28,578 nucleotides of DNA from a virus, in IMG/VR virus record IMGVR_UViG_3300045912_000185, positions 1-28,578 of that record. One strand, given 5' to 3'. The notes under the pieces are model-generated. The model was not told the origin of the DNA, made no database searches, and saw nothing but the letters and a program-made list of their open reading frames with translations. Both the position numbers and the translations under genes were made by a program. Positions within the stretch are counted from its first letter, which is position 1; the number at the start of each line of letters is the position of its first letter. Positions 6,045 through 14,747 of this stretch are shown here, piece after piece.

Positions 6045-6427
6045 ACCATTTCTCCGATTTTCCAATTTCTTTTTATCCAATACTCCACCTGCAAACCCGT
6101 ACCAGTGACCCTCGTTTCGACTAATTCTCTATACTCAACCTGTAGACCAATGGCAGTAACGATTTTTGTGTTGGGTATCTCGCATTCCACTTGAATACCA
6201 ATGGCGGTAAGCATTCTGGTATCCGGTGGCTTGTATTCAAATTGAATGCCCGCACCGGTGACCCTCGTTTCAAGTGGTATATCATGCTCGACCTGTACAC
6301 CTGTACCAGTAACCCTCGTTTCAAGTGGTGGCTTATGCTCGACCTCAACACCCGCACCGGTGACCCTCGTTGCCAGCGGGACATCGTGTTCAACTTCAAC
6401 ACCGGTTGCGGTTACACGTCTGGTCAT
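6041..6427 (-). CDS. Tandem-repeat virion protein (RVTGxGVxVEH repeats)
   Basis: A 128-residue protein made of seven consecutive 16-17-residue units. Consensus: T-R-V-T-G-x-G-(V/I)-(Q/E)-V-E-(H/Y)-x-x-P-L-E. The first four are close copies; units five and six drift (MLTAIGIQVE, IVTAIGLQVE) and the seventh returns to consensus before a short basic tail (KRNWKIGEMV). Alternating small and beta-branched residues with a turn at each VE(H/Y)xxP suggest stacked beta strands. It is coupled by ATGA overlaps to appendage genes on both sides, so it is probably a virion or fibre component, or a spacer between them. Similar VTxxGVxVEY repeats occur in other phage structural genes as I recall, but no function is known to me. 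Confidence 0.6.
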   Translation of the reverse strand: MTRRVTATGVEVEHDVPLATRVTGAGVEVEHKPPLETRVTGTGVQVEHDIPLETRVTGAGIQFEYKPPDTRMLTAIGIQVECEIPNTKIVTAIGLQVEYRELVETRVTGTGLQVEYWIKRNWKIGEMV

Positions 6428-7404
6428 TTAGACATAATCCCCACTTGTAAGTTGTTAATGTCGTCTATCGTCCAATCGTTCGATGTCGCCGGATTTTTTG
6501 TGTATTCATTGCCATAGTAATTGACGTAGTTCGTAGTCAACGGGGTGTCGCTTGCCATCCAGTACTCTTGTGAGTTGGTTTTCAATCCAATATTGATTGA
6601 CGCCAAATCCGATGATGTCTTCTTCGCTCTTGCGATTGCCCATACTCGTTTGATAATCGAATTGGACGGCAACGACCAGTTTTCCAGATTGTATAAATCT
6701 TTCTGGTTTGTAGTGTCTGTGGTGACGTAATCCGTGTCGTCATTCGCCGGGAAACCCTCGTCAACACACTCGTAGTTATTGCCGCTGGATGGCGTCCATT
6801 GGTTTGTATCTCCATTGGCATTGGGTTTTAGCAGAACGATTCTGCCATCGCCGCACCACGAATTGTCTTCCGAACCGTTGGTGTCGTTAATCGCAATATC
6901 GTCCCAATATGTGACGTTCGCTTTGTTGGTGAAGGCTATTCGTAAAATTCCAGTACGATTGTTGGGATTGGTGTTACCAGTGTATTGAAGTACTAGATTC
7001 CCGTCCATCTTGACTTCCACGACACCATTTGACGTACCAAGTTTAAAGTGTACTTCCATTAAGTACCAACGATGGTTGAGATAAAGAGTTGAGTTGGATG
7101 CTACGGTTGTTCCTTCAATCCATATTGAATTTGCATGAGCTCTAATTATCGAATTGTTTGAATAGTTATAGTGAGCTTCGATGTAAGGAAGATTGCCCAG
7201 GTCGGATGACGCGCTATATACTGCGGCGCGGACATAAACTTCCTGTAAAGTACCAACGTTTTTTATATTGGCATAGCTAAAATCTGTCCAGAACGATGCC
7301 ACCCCGCTTCTTGCTACGGCTGTTGAAACATGTGCCGCATAATACCAATCATCCCATACTTCCATCGTCCGTTCTTCCGCTCCAGTTGTGAATAACCTTG
7401 CCAT
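6424..7404 (-). CDS. Virion appendage protein with concanavalin-like domain
   Basis: A 326-residue protein. Residues about 1-180 have the strand order and motifs of a LamG/concanavalin-like fold: EVWDDWYYAAHVSTAVARSG, YVRAAVYSASSDLGNLPYIE, then RWYLMEVHFKLGTSNGVVEV, KMDGNLVLQYTG, and YWDDIAINDTNGSEDNSWCG. The second half (RIVLLKPNANGDTNQWTPSS, then NLENWSLPSNSIIKRVWAIA and WMASDTPLTTNYVNYYGNEY) is a second beta-rich domain often joined to the first in phage tail or capsid-decoration proteins. Such domains bind carbohydrate or host surface. AAGGAGGATAAAG precedes the ATG, and the gene overlaps its downstream neighbour by 4 nt. Role assigned from fold and position. Confidence 0.65.
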   Translation of the reverse strand: MARLFTTGAEERTMEVWDDWYYAAHVSTAVARSGVASFWTDFSYANIKNVGTLQEVYVRAAVYSASSDLGNLPYIEAHYNYSNNSIIRAHANSIWIEGTTVASNSTLYLNHRWYLMEVHFKLGTSNGVVEVKMDGNLVLQYTGNTNPNNRTGILRIAFTNKANVTYWDDIAINDTNGSEDNSWCGDGRIVLLKPNANGDTNQWTPSSGNNYECVDEGFPANDDTDYVTTDTTNQKDLYNLENWSLPSNSIIKRVWAIARAKKTSSDLASINIGLKTNSQEYWMASDTPLTTNYVNYYGNEYTKNPATSNDWTIDDINNLQVGIMSK

Positions 7405-7415
7405 CTTTATCCTCC

Positions 7416-8498
7416 TTATCTGTACACAATTGTTACGACCAGATTGTCGCCGCCGTACGTTCCGCCGGCTTGGTCTATATCAACTGTAATGTATTGATTC
7501 GCATCCCATTCAAACGTTTGTAATGCGGTAGAAGACCCACTGGTCTGACCGCTGACAATACGTGGACGATTTTGTGCCTCGAAGATGCTCGTGCCATTGA
7601 TGTTCACGTCCACAATCAAATCGCCACCAGCTGGTGGTGCTCCCACGTTGAGATATACACCATACAAGGTGCGCTTTCTCCCGGTTCGGTTATAAATACG
7701 CAATACACCCGTTTCTAATTCAACCGTTCCCTCTTTGGTGAAATAAATTTGCTGGTAGGGTGTTACTGCCGTTGAATCAATTTGACCAATCGCAATCACA
7801 ACTGCCAATTGTGACGCGCCGGTGGCTACCTCGTCAATGTCAAGGCGTAATACATCGCCGGCTTGCAATCCGATAATATCCGGTGTAGCCGATACCACAC
7901 CATCAGCATCGTTGTAGGCAATGGTAGGTCTTGCGCTTTGTGCCGTGAAAATGGTTGTCCCGTTCTTGTGAATATCTATGATGGTCGAACCGCTTGTCCC
8001 GGTTGTTTTGCAGAACGCATAGACACTTGCAATGGCACAATCACGCGGCACGGTGTAATAGGCAACTCCTTCAGTGGCTTGCAATGCGCCATCCACCCAA
8101 AAGGAAATGTCTGCGCCGCCGCCGCCAAGTCCATCGTGTGTGTGGTCTCCGGGAGCCACTTTTCCGCTTTCCATCCCAATCCGGTCTTCAGCCACCAAAT
8201 CACCGTATGCGCTGAAGCGGTCACTACTCAATGTCCCCGCATTGATGTTCGAAGCATTCCGATAAAAACTTCCATGCTCACCATCGAGTTTATCGGCATC
8301 CCGATAATACTCGCCATGATGACCGTCCAGTAAATCGGCGTTCAAACCAGTGACGACACCGGCATTATTCAGCGTGTCTAAAGCCTCACGTCCTTGTGAC
8401 CACAGGATAAAAAACTTCTGCCGCAATTCCTCCATTTCCCTGTTGGTCAGGTCACGGCGTGCCAAATCCTTCAACAGAGAAATGATGTCGTCTATCAT
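7416..8498 (-). CDS. Tail fibre protein with LDG and GDHTH motifs
   Basis: A 360-residue protein. Residues 1-45 are helical (DDIISLLKDLARRDLTNREM), probably a trimerisation or attachment segment. Residues 50-90 contain two tail-fibre repeats, LLDGHHGEYYRDAD and KLDGEHGSFYRNAS, followed by NINAGTLSSDRF and the motif GDHTHDGLGGGG at 117-128, all typical of phage tail fibres. The C-terminal part holds two related beta domains, about 131-240 and 250-360, each with a strand like (I/V)D(I/V)xxNGT(T/S)IFxAQ then RPxI, so they look like an internal duplication. The fibre likely contacts the host. The start overlaps the stop of the nuclease-like gene by 4 nt. Confidence 0.75.
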   Translation of the reverse strand: MIDDIISLLKDLARRDLTNREMEELRQKFFILWSQGREALDTLNNAGVVTGLNADLLDGHHGEYYRDADKLDGEHGSFYRNASNINAGTLSSDRFSAYGDLVAEDRIGMESGKVAPGDHTHDGLGGGGADISFWVDGALQATEGVAYYTVPRDCAIASVYAFCKTTGTSGSTIIDIHKNGTTIFTAQSARPTIAYNDADGVVSATPDIIGLQAGDVLRLDIDEVATGASQLAVVIAIGQIDSTAVTPYQQIYFTKEGTVELETGVLRIYNRTGRKRTLYGVYLNVGAPPAGGDLIVDVNINGTSIFEAQNRPRIVSGQTSGSSTALQTFEWDANQYITVDIDQAGGTYGGDNLVVTIVYR

Positions 8499-8920
8499 AA
8501 TGGCTTCCCCACGCGAAACGTGACCACCCGTATCGCATCGTCGAGTGTAGGAATTTCATAATCCCAAATGACGACATATTCGGAATATTTGTCCGCCAGA
8601 AAGGCATCGTCAATAAATTCCTTCTCATCGTTGGAGTGCCAGTATTTTCCCTTGACCGATATAAAACAGGGATGTGGCTTATAAACGATAATATCCCCCA
8701 CATACCCGCCGGGAAAATCTCTTCCGCCGAACATGCTTTGTTGGATAGAAATATCTTCTGGTTTGTATCCCAACTGCAATAACGCAAGATAGACCAGTTG
8801 CTCCGGTTTAGTCGTTCCCGGATAATTCATAGGGGATATGTCTCCCGATTTTATGGCGGGTGCTGGTTTTGGCGTACCTTTCGCCTTCCGTTTCGTTGGA
8901 AACTGATACGGTTTTAGCAT
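8495..8920 (-). CDS. Vsr/DUF559-like PD-(D/E)XK nuclease
   Basis: A 141-residue protein. After a basic N-terminal tail (PYQFPTKRKAKGTPKPAP), the core runs KPEQLVYLALLQLGY with E40, GGYVGDIIVY with D76, then CFISVKGKYWHS with K90 and H95, and FLADKYSEYVVIWDYEI. This order matches Vsr-like endonucleases, where an acidic residue precedes a strand ending in G-x-(Y/F)-W-H and a later helix-strand 'L...GyxVlriwexEi'. The usual acidic residue before the lysine is a serine (SVK), so catalysis is unproven. It overlaps the giant tail gene by 7 nt and the fibre gene by 4 nt, an odd place for a nuclease. It may be packaged or act on incoming or competing DNA; this is inference. Confidence 0.6.
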   Translation of the reverse strand: MLKPYQFPTKRKAKGTPKPAPAIKSGDISPMNYPGTTKPEQLVYLALLQLGYKPEDISIQQSMFGGRDFPGGYVGDIIVYKPHPCFISVKGKYWHSNDEKEFIDDAFLADKYSEYVVIWDYEIPTLDDAIRVVTFRVGKPL

Positions 8921-11900
8921 ACGTTATCCAGCTCCAGTCCTTGCAACACTATCCTGCGCTCTGCCGCAAACGAAACGTAAATCAATGCGTCAATCCTGAA
9001 ATCGTACGCATTGTGCGGCACATAATCAAAAATACTTGAATTGAAACCAACCATGATTTGCGGTTCTGCCTGCTGGTTGGGGTCTGGTGTCCATGTGTCC
9101 ACAAATGAAACTTCACGGGTCACCGTTCCGCCAACAAGGTCAGGACTTAAATCCTCTCTCCATCGAGGGTCACCCATCAGATTATTATTGCGCACCCACA
9201 AATTGGTGATTTGGCTTCCTACACCAAACGTTCCCCATGTGGCAATCACTCGATTGCTGATTTTTCCTCCCCAATTCAACAATCCCGTATTTTTGAATTT
9301 CATCCGGCTGTGCGCCGCCCAAAATCCTAACAGATAATCTGTTCCGGCAGTACCACCCCATCCAGACAATGTAAATTCACGCCGACATCGCCAATTACTT
9401 ATCCGTCCCCATACACCATAATCCGTATAACCCCACGAGAATTGAACCCCTTCCACAACGTCCCAAGCATCATGGATGGGGTCATTACTGGTCTCAATGG
9501 ATTGTGGTCTGAACGGCGTCCCAATAATATGCACACCAATCGAGTAAATACGAGTTGGCGCAATCGTCTCTAGATAGCCTGTGCGGACATTCGGGTTTGT
9601 CACAGGATGTTTTGTCCCGACTGCTACAATGTTGCCAAGACGGTCATAAGCACGCACCTCGTAAAAATCATCATCAGTTGTCTCTGTCCAAACGTCATTG
9701 ATTAACTTGTACCATGTGCCGGTAATCCGATATGTCGTCCGATGCGTGTGTTGCGGCGTGCGCAACACTGCTTCCAGCGGGACACGATAGGTGGTAACCT
9801 CATCCGGCTGAATGGTGACATTCATGGTGAAGTTGTGGTTGCTGTTCGCCGGTGCATTCAATGGACAAAATTCGCCTACTTCCAACGGTTCGTCCGGCGG
9901 TTCTTCCACACCGCGAATAGTCATCTGTGCGTAATGCACTTCACGCCCTTCAAGGGTCAATTCCAGCGGGACAACACCGGGTCGTTCAATGACCACCTCA
10001 CGGTTATCCCACAAATCAAAATGGCATCGCATCTGCAACGGGCGGACTGTCCTCGCCCAATAATTAATCAGATTGGAAATCTCCTCACTGTCCGGGATTG
10101 GCTCATGTGTTCCGTCTCGTGTATATCCAATGTCCTTGATTCGGAAGGCGATTTGCCAGCTCTCTGCATCGTCATCCCTGCTGATGTAATTGACCGTATA
10201 TCCTTCCAGAACCGGCGTGCTATCCCCATCGCCAATCAACAGGAATAGGAAACGTATTCTTCGCCCAATGGCGTCCAGCGTGATATGGTTTGTGTATCCA
10301 CTGGAAACTTCCCCTGCAAATGTCCAGCGTGAAGCAGTGTTGTCATTGTCGTATTCCTCACCGTTCGACAGTTGGTAATAAACGCGGATACGTCTGCTTG
10401 GCGATAAATTGGATGCGAAGATACTGATGAAGTCCCACCATTTTTGGGGTAGTAACCGCCCGGTGTCGTACCATCCAGAGATAAACCATCCATCATATTC
10501 AATCCTGTTTGTCTGGTCATAACGTGCATCTTCGGTATAATCCCAAGCCCGTGACGTGTGGGTGTAATGCAGTCCATTGCGGTCTCCGAACCATATGAAA
10601 TCCATCTCGTCTTCGAGACGTTGATAAAACGCGGCTTTCATGCTGTTGCCTAGACCGGTAAATGCCATCGGATGCCATCCGCCTTGACGATAAAGAAACG
10701 CACCGCCTTCGGCTTCTGTACTGTACTCGCCGCGCATTCCACCATCTTTGACAATTACCAGACCACCAACCAGCGCAAGATTGTCCATTACCAACCCATC
10801 GTATCGCGCTGGAAGCCCATAATCCCGTTCGGGCCCGAAGTTCTCCACAAGATTGTTGTAAAGCCGCTGGACACGATTACCAAATGGGAACACCAGATAG
10901 GGCGGCAGGATTGCCGGACGCCGCCCCGTGTTGAGTGTCCATTGGCTTTCCATGTCAATAGACACCTTGTCAGGAACGCCGTTGCGCACCATCCAGATAC
11001 TATCCATTGCGGTTACGACAAATTTGCCATCGTACTCAATCCCGCCGGTCAGGTCTTCGAAATTATCCAAGCCAATATTGATTTCCGTACCCCACGTCAA
11101 ATTCGTTCCCCATGACACGGCGGGAGCTTTGGCGATAAATCCATTCCCATTGACGATTTTGTACAGAACCGGGCCCTCTACTTGGTCAAAAGCCTGAACC
11201 AGAAAATTTGCGCCCGGTAAATCGCCACTCTGATTCTCGTTGGCGAAATGACGTACCCATTCGCCACCTTCTAAACTCTCGTGCATCCGTTTGATTTGTC
11301 GGGTCGAACCCAAAGCAAAATAGACGGTCTCCTCACGAACGGTTTCAGCATCCTGCACATCGGCTTCAAAGTCTGGATTGACTGTAATCTTTGTCCAGTA
11401 CGGCGAACCGTGAATCACATACCAGTTGCTGTTGGTCAGTGCCTGTGTCCACGGGCGGTCAACGGTCAGTGTCGTGGCGGTGTTCCCGACAATCCTTCTC
11501 CATCCCAAGCGTGCATCATTCAGGACAACGATTGCTCCTACCCATTGATTCGGTATCCAGTTCTTACTGCTATCTACAACCAGTGTTGTATCGGAACTGT
11601 TATCACATGCGCCACGGTCACCATTCAGTAAAAGCGTCTTGCCGCTGACTGCGTACGTGCCGCGTCTGTATCGGAAGAAAATCCAATCCTTTGCGTTCTC
11701 ATCGCTGAAAATCGTAAATAATGGCGGATATGCCGATGACGTTGCCCATGCTGAACCATTGTAGTATTGGGTCGGATAATTCGAGTTTTGTACGGTGGCG
11801 ATTTGGCATGTGTTCAGCGCAGAGATGACGTACCAAAATTCGGCTTGGGCATATTCAAAGATAAACTGATACATCTCACTGCCCAAAGAAACATCGGTGA

Positions 11901-12480
11901 TGGTCACCGATGTTACTTCTGAACCGATATTCCCTGCGTTATCTGTGTGAACTGTCAGGGTAAAAATGTTGTCCGTAAATGTCCGTAACAGAACTTCGAC
12001 ACCCCGAATAGGATGATTGGCGTTTGCCTTGAACGCAAATTTGTGATTGACCGGCAATTCCAGCCACGTGATTGGCTTCTGAACACTATCCCAATTTCCA
12101 GTCCGTTTGGGAAATTCTGTGGTTGCGCGGAACACTCTTGGCGCAAGCATCATCCGTTCTGGTACAACACTCCACACGCGCTTCCCCATAAAATAACGTG
12201 TGGCATCCTTGTCGCCATTCATCTGTCCCAATCCACCAGACCAATCCCGTCTTGAAAATTCTCCATACGGCGGCTTCTTGGTACTGTAATCCCCACTCCC
12301 CATGTTGACCCGCAACGTTCCAGTCGGATAACCGGAATAACGAATAGCACTAATGGATGGTGTCCCTTTCTGGTCAACCGGATTGAAACCTAATGTCACC
12401 TGCTCCCCATTCTGGTTGTATCCCGTCAAGGAAAGCAGATGGGTGGGTTCTCGTTCATCGGGGTCAACACGGATTGCCAT
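8914..12480 (-). CDS. Large tail structural protein (putative tail hub/nozzle)
   Basis: A 1,188-residue protein, the largest after the polyvalent gene. The ATG at 12478-12480 follows GAGGTGGTAATC; an in-frame GTG lies three codons upstream. The sequence is beta-rich throughout, with no signal or membrane segment. Residues about 350-700 show propeller-like repeats with many W and G residues (VQAFDQVEGPVLYKIVNGNG, DGLVMDNLALVGGLVIVKDG, MDFIWFGDRNGLHYTHTS). The middle contains YDTGRLLPQKWWDFISIF, seen in phage proteins that report positions along a shaft or tube. The C-terminal part has more beta domains (EFTLSGWGGTAGTDYLLGFW). It is 2 nt after the connector-like gene. With no tape measure or tube in the window, a short-tail hub or nozzle is the best guess. 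Confidence 0.55.
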   Translation of the reverse strand: MAIRVDPDEREPTHLLSLTGYNQNGEQVTLGFNPVDQKGTPSISAIRYSGYPTGTLRVNMGSGDYSTKKPPYGEFSRRDWSGGLGQMNGDKDATRYFMGKRVWSVVPERMMLAPRVFRATTEFPKRTGNWDSVQKPITWLELPVNHKFAFKANANHPIRGVEVLLRTFTDNIFTLTVHTDNAGNIGSEVTSVTITDVSLGSEMYQFIFEYAQAEFWYVISALNTCQIATVQNSNYPTQYYNGSAWATSSAYPPLFTIFSDENAKDWIFFRYRRGTYAVSGKTLLLNGDRGACDNSSDTTLVVDSSKNWIPNQWVGAIVVLNDARLGWRRIVGNTATTLTVDRPWTQALTNSNWYVIHGSPYWTKITVNPDFEADVQDAETVREETVYFALGSTRQIKRMHESLEGGEWVRHFANENQSGDLPGANFLVQAFDQVEGPVLYKIVNGNGFIAKAPAVSWGTNLTWGTEINIGLDNFEDLTGGIEYDGKFVVTAMDSIWMVRNGVPDKVSIDMESQWTLNTGRRPAILPPYLVFPFGNRVQRLYNNLVENFGPERDYGLPARYDGLVMDNLALVGGLVIVKDGGMRGEYSTEAEGGAFLYRQGGWHPMAFTGLGNSMKAAFYQRLEDEMDFIWFGDRNGLHYTHTSRAWDYTEDARYDQTNRIEYDGWFISGWYDTGRLLPQKWWDFISIFASNLSPSRRIRVYYQLSNGEEYDNDNTASRWTFAGEVSSGYTNHITLDAIGRRIRFLFLLIGDGDSTPVLEGYTVNYISRDDDAESWQIAFRIKDIGYTRDGTHEPIPDSEEISNLINYWARTVRPLQMRCHFDLWDNREVVIERPGVVPLELTLEGREVHYAQMTIRGVEEPPDEPLEVGEFCPLNAPANSNHNFTMNVTIQPDEVTTYRVPLEAVLRTPQHTHRTTYRITGTWYKLINDVWTETTDDDFYEVRAYDRLGNIVAVGTKHPVTNPNVRTGYLETIAPTRIYSIGVHIIGTPFRPQSIETSNDPIHDAWDVVEGVQFSWGYTDYGVWGRISNWRCRREFTLSGWGGTAGTDYLLGFWAAHSRMKFKNTGLLNWGGKISNRVIATWGTFGVGSQITNLWVRNNNLMGDPRWREDLSPDLVGGTVTREVSFVDTWTPDPNQQAEPQIMVGFNSSIFDYVPHNAYDFRIDALIYVSFAAERRIVLQGLELDNVC

Positions 12481-12482
12481 GA

Positions 12483-13244
12483 TTACCACCTCGCCAAAAC
12501 AGGTTCTCTATCCATCAACTTGGGTCTGCGATGGTTCATTTCAAGGAATTTACTCATGTAGTAATTCAGCATTTCGCTGGTCGTTGCTTCATCGCGTCCC
12601 ACCTTGTATGTCCGCCACAATAAAATGTGCATACAGGCGGCAACGGTCAGCAATTCAAAATCAATCTGTGGTTCTATCAGGTCAGTGGGATTTGCCGGAA
12701 TGATTGGCGCACGAACGTAATGCAGTCGTAGGGTCTGGTCGGGTGTTGGCTCATCGGCGAAAACAAGATTATTCTCCAGTATTCTCCAATGACTGATGCG
12801 CCTGGCATTGCCATCCTCGTCCACAACTTCTACCCGCCGCACATCCTCACAACCGGTTGGGATAGGATACGATAGTGTATCCGCCACGGTGGTAATCGTT
12901 TCGTTGACCGACATACGATAACCGACATCGTGAAACGCCTGCCATACACCGCGCTGAATCACATCCAGCGGAAATCGCGGGCCCGATGCCGTGAAACTCG
13001 TTCCAGACGAAACCGATACACCAATGTTCGCAAAGGTGAATGTCTGTGTGGCAGAGTTCCAGTTGTCAATGGTGACCATCACCGGCGATGACAGGTCAAT
13101 GAATAACACACCGGTATTGTAGTACCCGTTTGGCTCAACGATATGGCTGGTGGTCAATGTCGTGTTCGAACCACCCGTAGAAACACCAGAACGAGTATCG
13201 CCCAAACGATTGGCAATTGCCTTGCATAAGTCGTAAAGGTTCAT
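12483..13244 (-). CDS. Head-tail connector or tail adaptor protein
   Basis: A 253-residue protein beginning [18 protein letters not shown]. Residues 1-90 include a beta insert ([17 protein letters not shown]). The rest has the helix-strand order found in phage neck or tail-adaptor proteins: [20 protein letters not shown], then [32 protein letters not shown], and a terminal helical bundle ([38 protein letters not shown]). The motif of a strand ending LRLHYVRAP followed by a helix with 'A..hLL.r' is common in short-tailed phage adaptors. It lies just upstream of the large tail protein and downstream of capsid genes, which agrees. It overlaps the preceding gene by 4 nt. Confidence 0.6.
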   Translation of the reverse strand: MNLYDLCKAIANRLGDTRSGVSTGGSNTTLTTSHIVEPNGYYNTGVLFIDLSSPVMVTIDNWNSATQTFTFANIGVSVSSGTSFTASGPRFPLDVIQRGVWQAFHDVGYRMSVNETITTVADTLSYPIPTGCEDVRRVEVVDEDGNARRISHWRILENNLVFADEPTPDQTLRLHYVRAPIIPANPTDLIEPQIDFELLTVAACMHILLWRTYKVGRDEATTSEMLNYYMSKFLEMNHRRPKLMDREPVLARW

Positions 13245-13414
13245 TTGCCTTTGCCCTTGCCTTTGCCCTTGCCTTTGCTCTTATTTTTGTCTTTGCTCAT
13301 GCCGGCTTCATTCATGGCAATAGCCACGGCTTGGTCTCGTTTGTAACCGGCTTTGATAAGTTCGGCGATATTCTCGCTGATAACCTGTTTGCTTTTACCT
13401 TTCTTCAGCGGCAT
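13241..13414 (-). CDS. Small lysine-rich phage protein (MPLKKGKSK family)
   Basis: A 57-residue protein. It begins [20 protein letters not shown] and continues with [18 protein letters not shown], then ends in a basic tail [12 protein letters not shown]. The first 38 residues match a small phage protein type that often starts MPLKKGKS and contains 'QAVAIAL..AGKS'; its function is unknown. GAGGTCAAC lies just before the ATG at 13412-13414, and the stop overlaps the next start (ATGA). The long KGKG tail comes from a hexanucleotide repeat. It lies between two morphogenesis genes, so a role in head or DNA packaging is possible. Confidence 0.8.
   Translation of the reverse strand: MPLKKGKSKQVISENIAELIKAGYKRDQAVAIAMNEAGMSKDKNKSKGKGKGKGKGK
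13245..13282 (-). repeat. Hexanucleotide repeat encoding the KGKG tail
   Basis: About five units of AAGGGC/AAAGGC on the coding strand encode Lys-Gly pairs at the end of the small basic protein. Expansion or contraction keeps the frame, so tail length could vary between relatives. Confidence 0.7.
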
Positions 13415-13427
13415 GTTGACCTCGCTT

Positions 13428-13727
13428 TCAGGGGGAATAATTATCTACGGGTTCGACAACATACCCCAAATCCCGAACGATTGGGATGATGTCTGGTGCT
13501 TTCTCTTCCGACAAAAACGCTTCGCCATTCTTGAACATCAGACCGACAAATTCACCGCTGATGGGTTGCGGCGTGCGAACGATAAAACCGTTGATGCCGG
13601 TTTTCTTGCCGCGCTTCTCCAGTTTTGCGGTCAGTTCTTCGACTTCCCTTTGTAATCGTTGTTTCTCCAACGTTAAGTCGTTGATTTTGTCGTACAGTTC
13701 TTGGATTTCTAAATCACTGATTGCCAT
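13428..13727 (-). CDS. Small coiled-coil protein in the morphogenesis operon
   Basis: A 99-residue protein from the ATG at 13725-13727, preceded by AAAGGAGCGTAGAT; a start at 13811 has no such site. Residues about 3-42 form a coiled coil ([20 protein letters not shown], then [15 protein letters not shown]). A compact domain follows: [35 protein letters not shown], and [18 protein letters not shown]. The family is not recognised. It overlaps the FmdB-type gene by 14 nt and sits between it and the small lysine-rich gene, so it may be a structural or assembly accessory. It could also be a regulator. Confidence 0.6.
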   Translation of the reverse strand: MAISDLEIQELYDKINDLTLEKQRLQREVEELTAKLEKRGKKTGINGFIVRTPQPISGEFVGLMFKNGEAFLSEEKAPDIIPIVRDLGYVVEPVDNYSP

Positions 13728-13986
13728 ATCTACGCTCCTTTTCATAAGTTTCACGTTCTGCTTCGGCGCGTGCCGGGTCTCGTTTATTCTTGAGATAATG
13801 ATAAATCTCACGCGCCTTTCGTTGTCCGGTATCAGTTATCTGCACATGATAGGCAAAGGGTTGCGGAATGCGCCGGACATCACTGCCCCCGCAACGTGGG
13901 CAAGAGACCTGAATCACCTCCTTCATCCTTGCGTGAACAGAAAACTTATCGTCACAATTCTCACACTGATACACATATATCGGCAT
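13714..13986 (-). CDS. FmdB-family zinc ribbon protein
   Basis: A 90-residue protein. Residues 1-45 match the FmdB-type zinc ribbon: MPIYVYQCENCDDKFSVHAR, with cysteines at 8, 11, 29 and 32 (CENC and CPRC), then GGSDVRRIPQPFAYH. Such ribbons bind a zinc ion. The rest is a helical, highly charged tail (KNKRDPARAEAERETYEKER). FmdB-type proteins are common in bacteria and in some phage genomes, with no firmly known phage function; they are often annotated as regulatory. Its ATG overlaps the stop of the glycosyltransferase by 1 nt, and its end overlaps the coiled-coil gene, so it belongs to the head-tail operon. Confidence 0.8.
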   Translation of the reverse strand: MPIYVYQCENCDDKFSVHARMKEVIQVSCPRCGGSDVRRIPQPFAYHVQITDTGQRKAREIYHYLKNKRDPARAEAERETYEKERRYGNQ

Positions 13987-14687
13987 TATGTTTCGTCACC
14001 TCCACGATATGAGTAAATAAAGAACTCCCGTAAGCCAATGGTCACATTGTCCCCGGCAATATGTCCAGTATGAACCGCATAATTGACATAAATCGGGAAG
14101 CCGGCTTCTTTGACCTTACGGCAGAACCAAAAATCCTCACCAGCGCTTGGCGGGTGAGTAACCTTGTAATGCGGCGGTTCAATCGCTTGCAGAACGTCTT
14201 TGCGTATCAACACAAAGTGACTACCACAAGCGTCCACTTCCTCAACGACATCTTCTTCGAATATTGGCGGAACCCATGTTTCATCACTTGGCTCGTATTT
14301 ATTCTGCAATGCCACTTCAATCACACGTTCTGAAGCGTGTTTGAACGAGTAGTAGGCATCGCCATTCTCGTCCACCCTGTCCAGTGTTCCTGCAAACGGA
14401 ACGGTTGGAAATCGTCTCTGATAAACAACGGCACTGACCACAGGAAGATTGAGGTGTACCAAACGCTTCAGCGCGTCAGGATGCCACGATGCGTCTGAAT
14501 CGTGCATCAGCAGGAAGTCAAAATCGTTTTCTAACGCATATTCAACGATTTTATTTCTAGCAATATCAATGGGAAGACCGCGTACACAATACCAGAAAGT
14601 AGGAAAATCCGTAGCAGTTCCCCACAATGACCTGACATAATCAAGGGGAAAGTCTCGTGTCGTTGGAACACCAAGCATGACACGCAT
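13986..14687 (-). CDS. GT-A type glycosyltransferase
   Basis: A 233-residue protein from the ATG at 14685-14687 after GGGAGGTGTTT; the longer frame to 14735 runs through a hairpin and is not used. It begins RVMLGVPTTRDFPLDYVRSL, then reaches FDFLLMHDSDASWHPDALKR, where D63-S-D65 is the DxD motif that binds the metal and nucleotide sugar. VVSAVVYQRR, CGSHFVLIRKDVL and GEDFWFCRKVKEAGFPIYVN follow; E184-D185 and H206 fit the catalytic and metal-binding end of GT-A folds. It transfers a sugar from an activated donor. Lying between head and tail genes, it may decorate virion proteins, although host wall or DNA are also possible targets. Confident as to fold, not acceptor. Confidence 0.8.
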   Translation of the reverse strand: MRVMLGVPTTRDFPLDYVRSLWGTATDFPTFWYCVRGLPIDIARNKIVEYALENDFDFLLMHDSDASWHPDALKRLVHLNLPVVSAVVYQRRFPTVPFAGTLDRVDENGDAYYSFKHASERVIEVALQNKYEPSDETWVPPIFEEDVVEEVDACGSHFVLIRKDVLQAIEPPHYKVTHPPSAGEDFWFCRKVKEAGFPIYVNYAVHTGHIAGDNVTIGLREFFIYSYRGGDET

Positions 14688-14702
14688 AAACACCTCCCAA
14701 TC

Positions 14703-14737
14703 GGTTGGGCAGGTCGGGGGGCGCGACCTGCCCAACC
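14703..14737 (-). terminator. Strong hairpin between cement gene and glycosyltransferase
   Basis: Perfect 14-bp stem: GGTTGGGCAGGTCG (14703-14716) pairs with 14724-14737, with a 7-nt G-rich loop. It lies 10 nt past the stop of the capsid cement gene and ends 15 nt before the next start. No T-tract follows, so it is probably an attenuator or an mRNA stabiliser that raises expression of the capsid genes. Confidence 0.55.
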
Positions 14738-14747
14738 ATACCAGTAA

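Noticed and set aside
5244-8498. Diversity-generating retroelement (suggested by Bbp-like head genes)
   Set aside because: No reverse transcriptase or template/variable repeat pair was seen in this window, although the rest of the genome is not visible.
14688-14735. Longer start for the glycosyltransferase
   Set aside because: The extra 16 codons run through the hairpin arm and end at the very good ribosome site GGGAGGTGTTT, so the shorter start is preferred.
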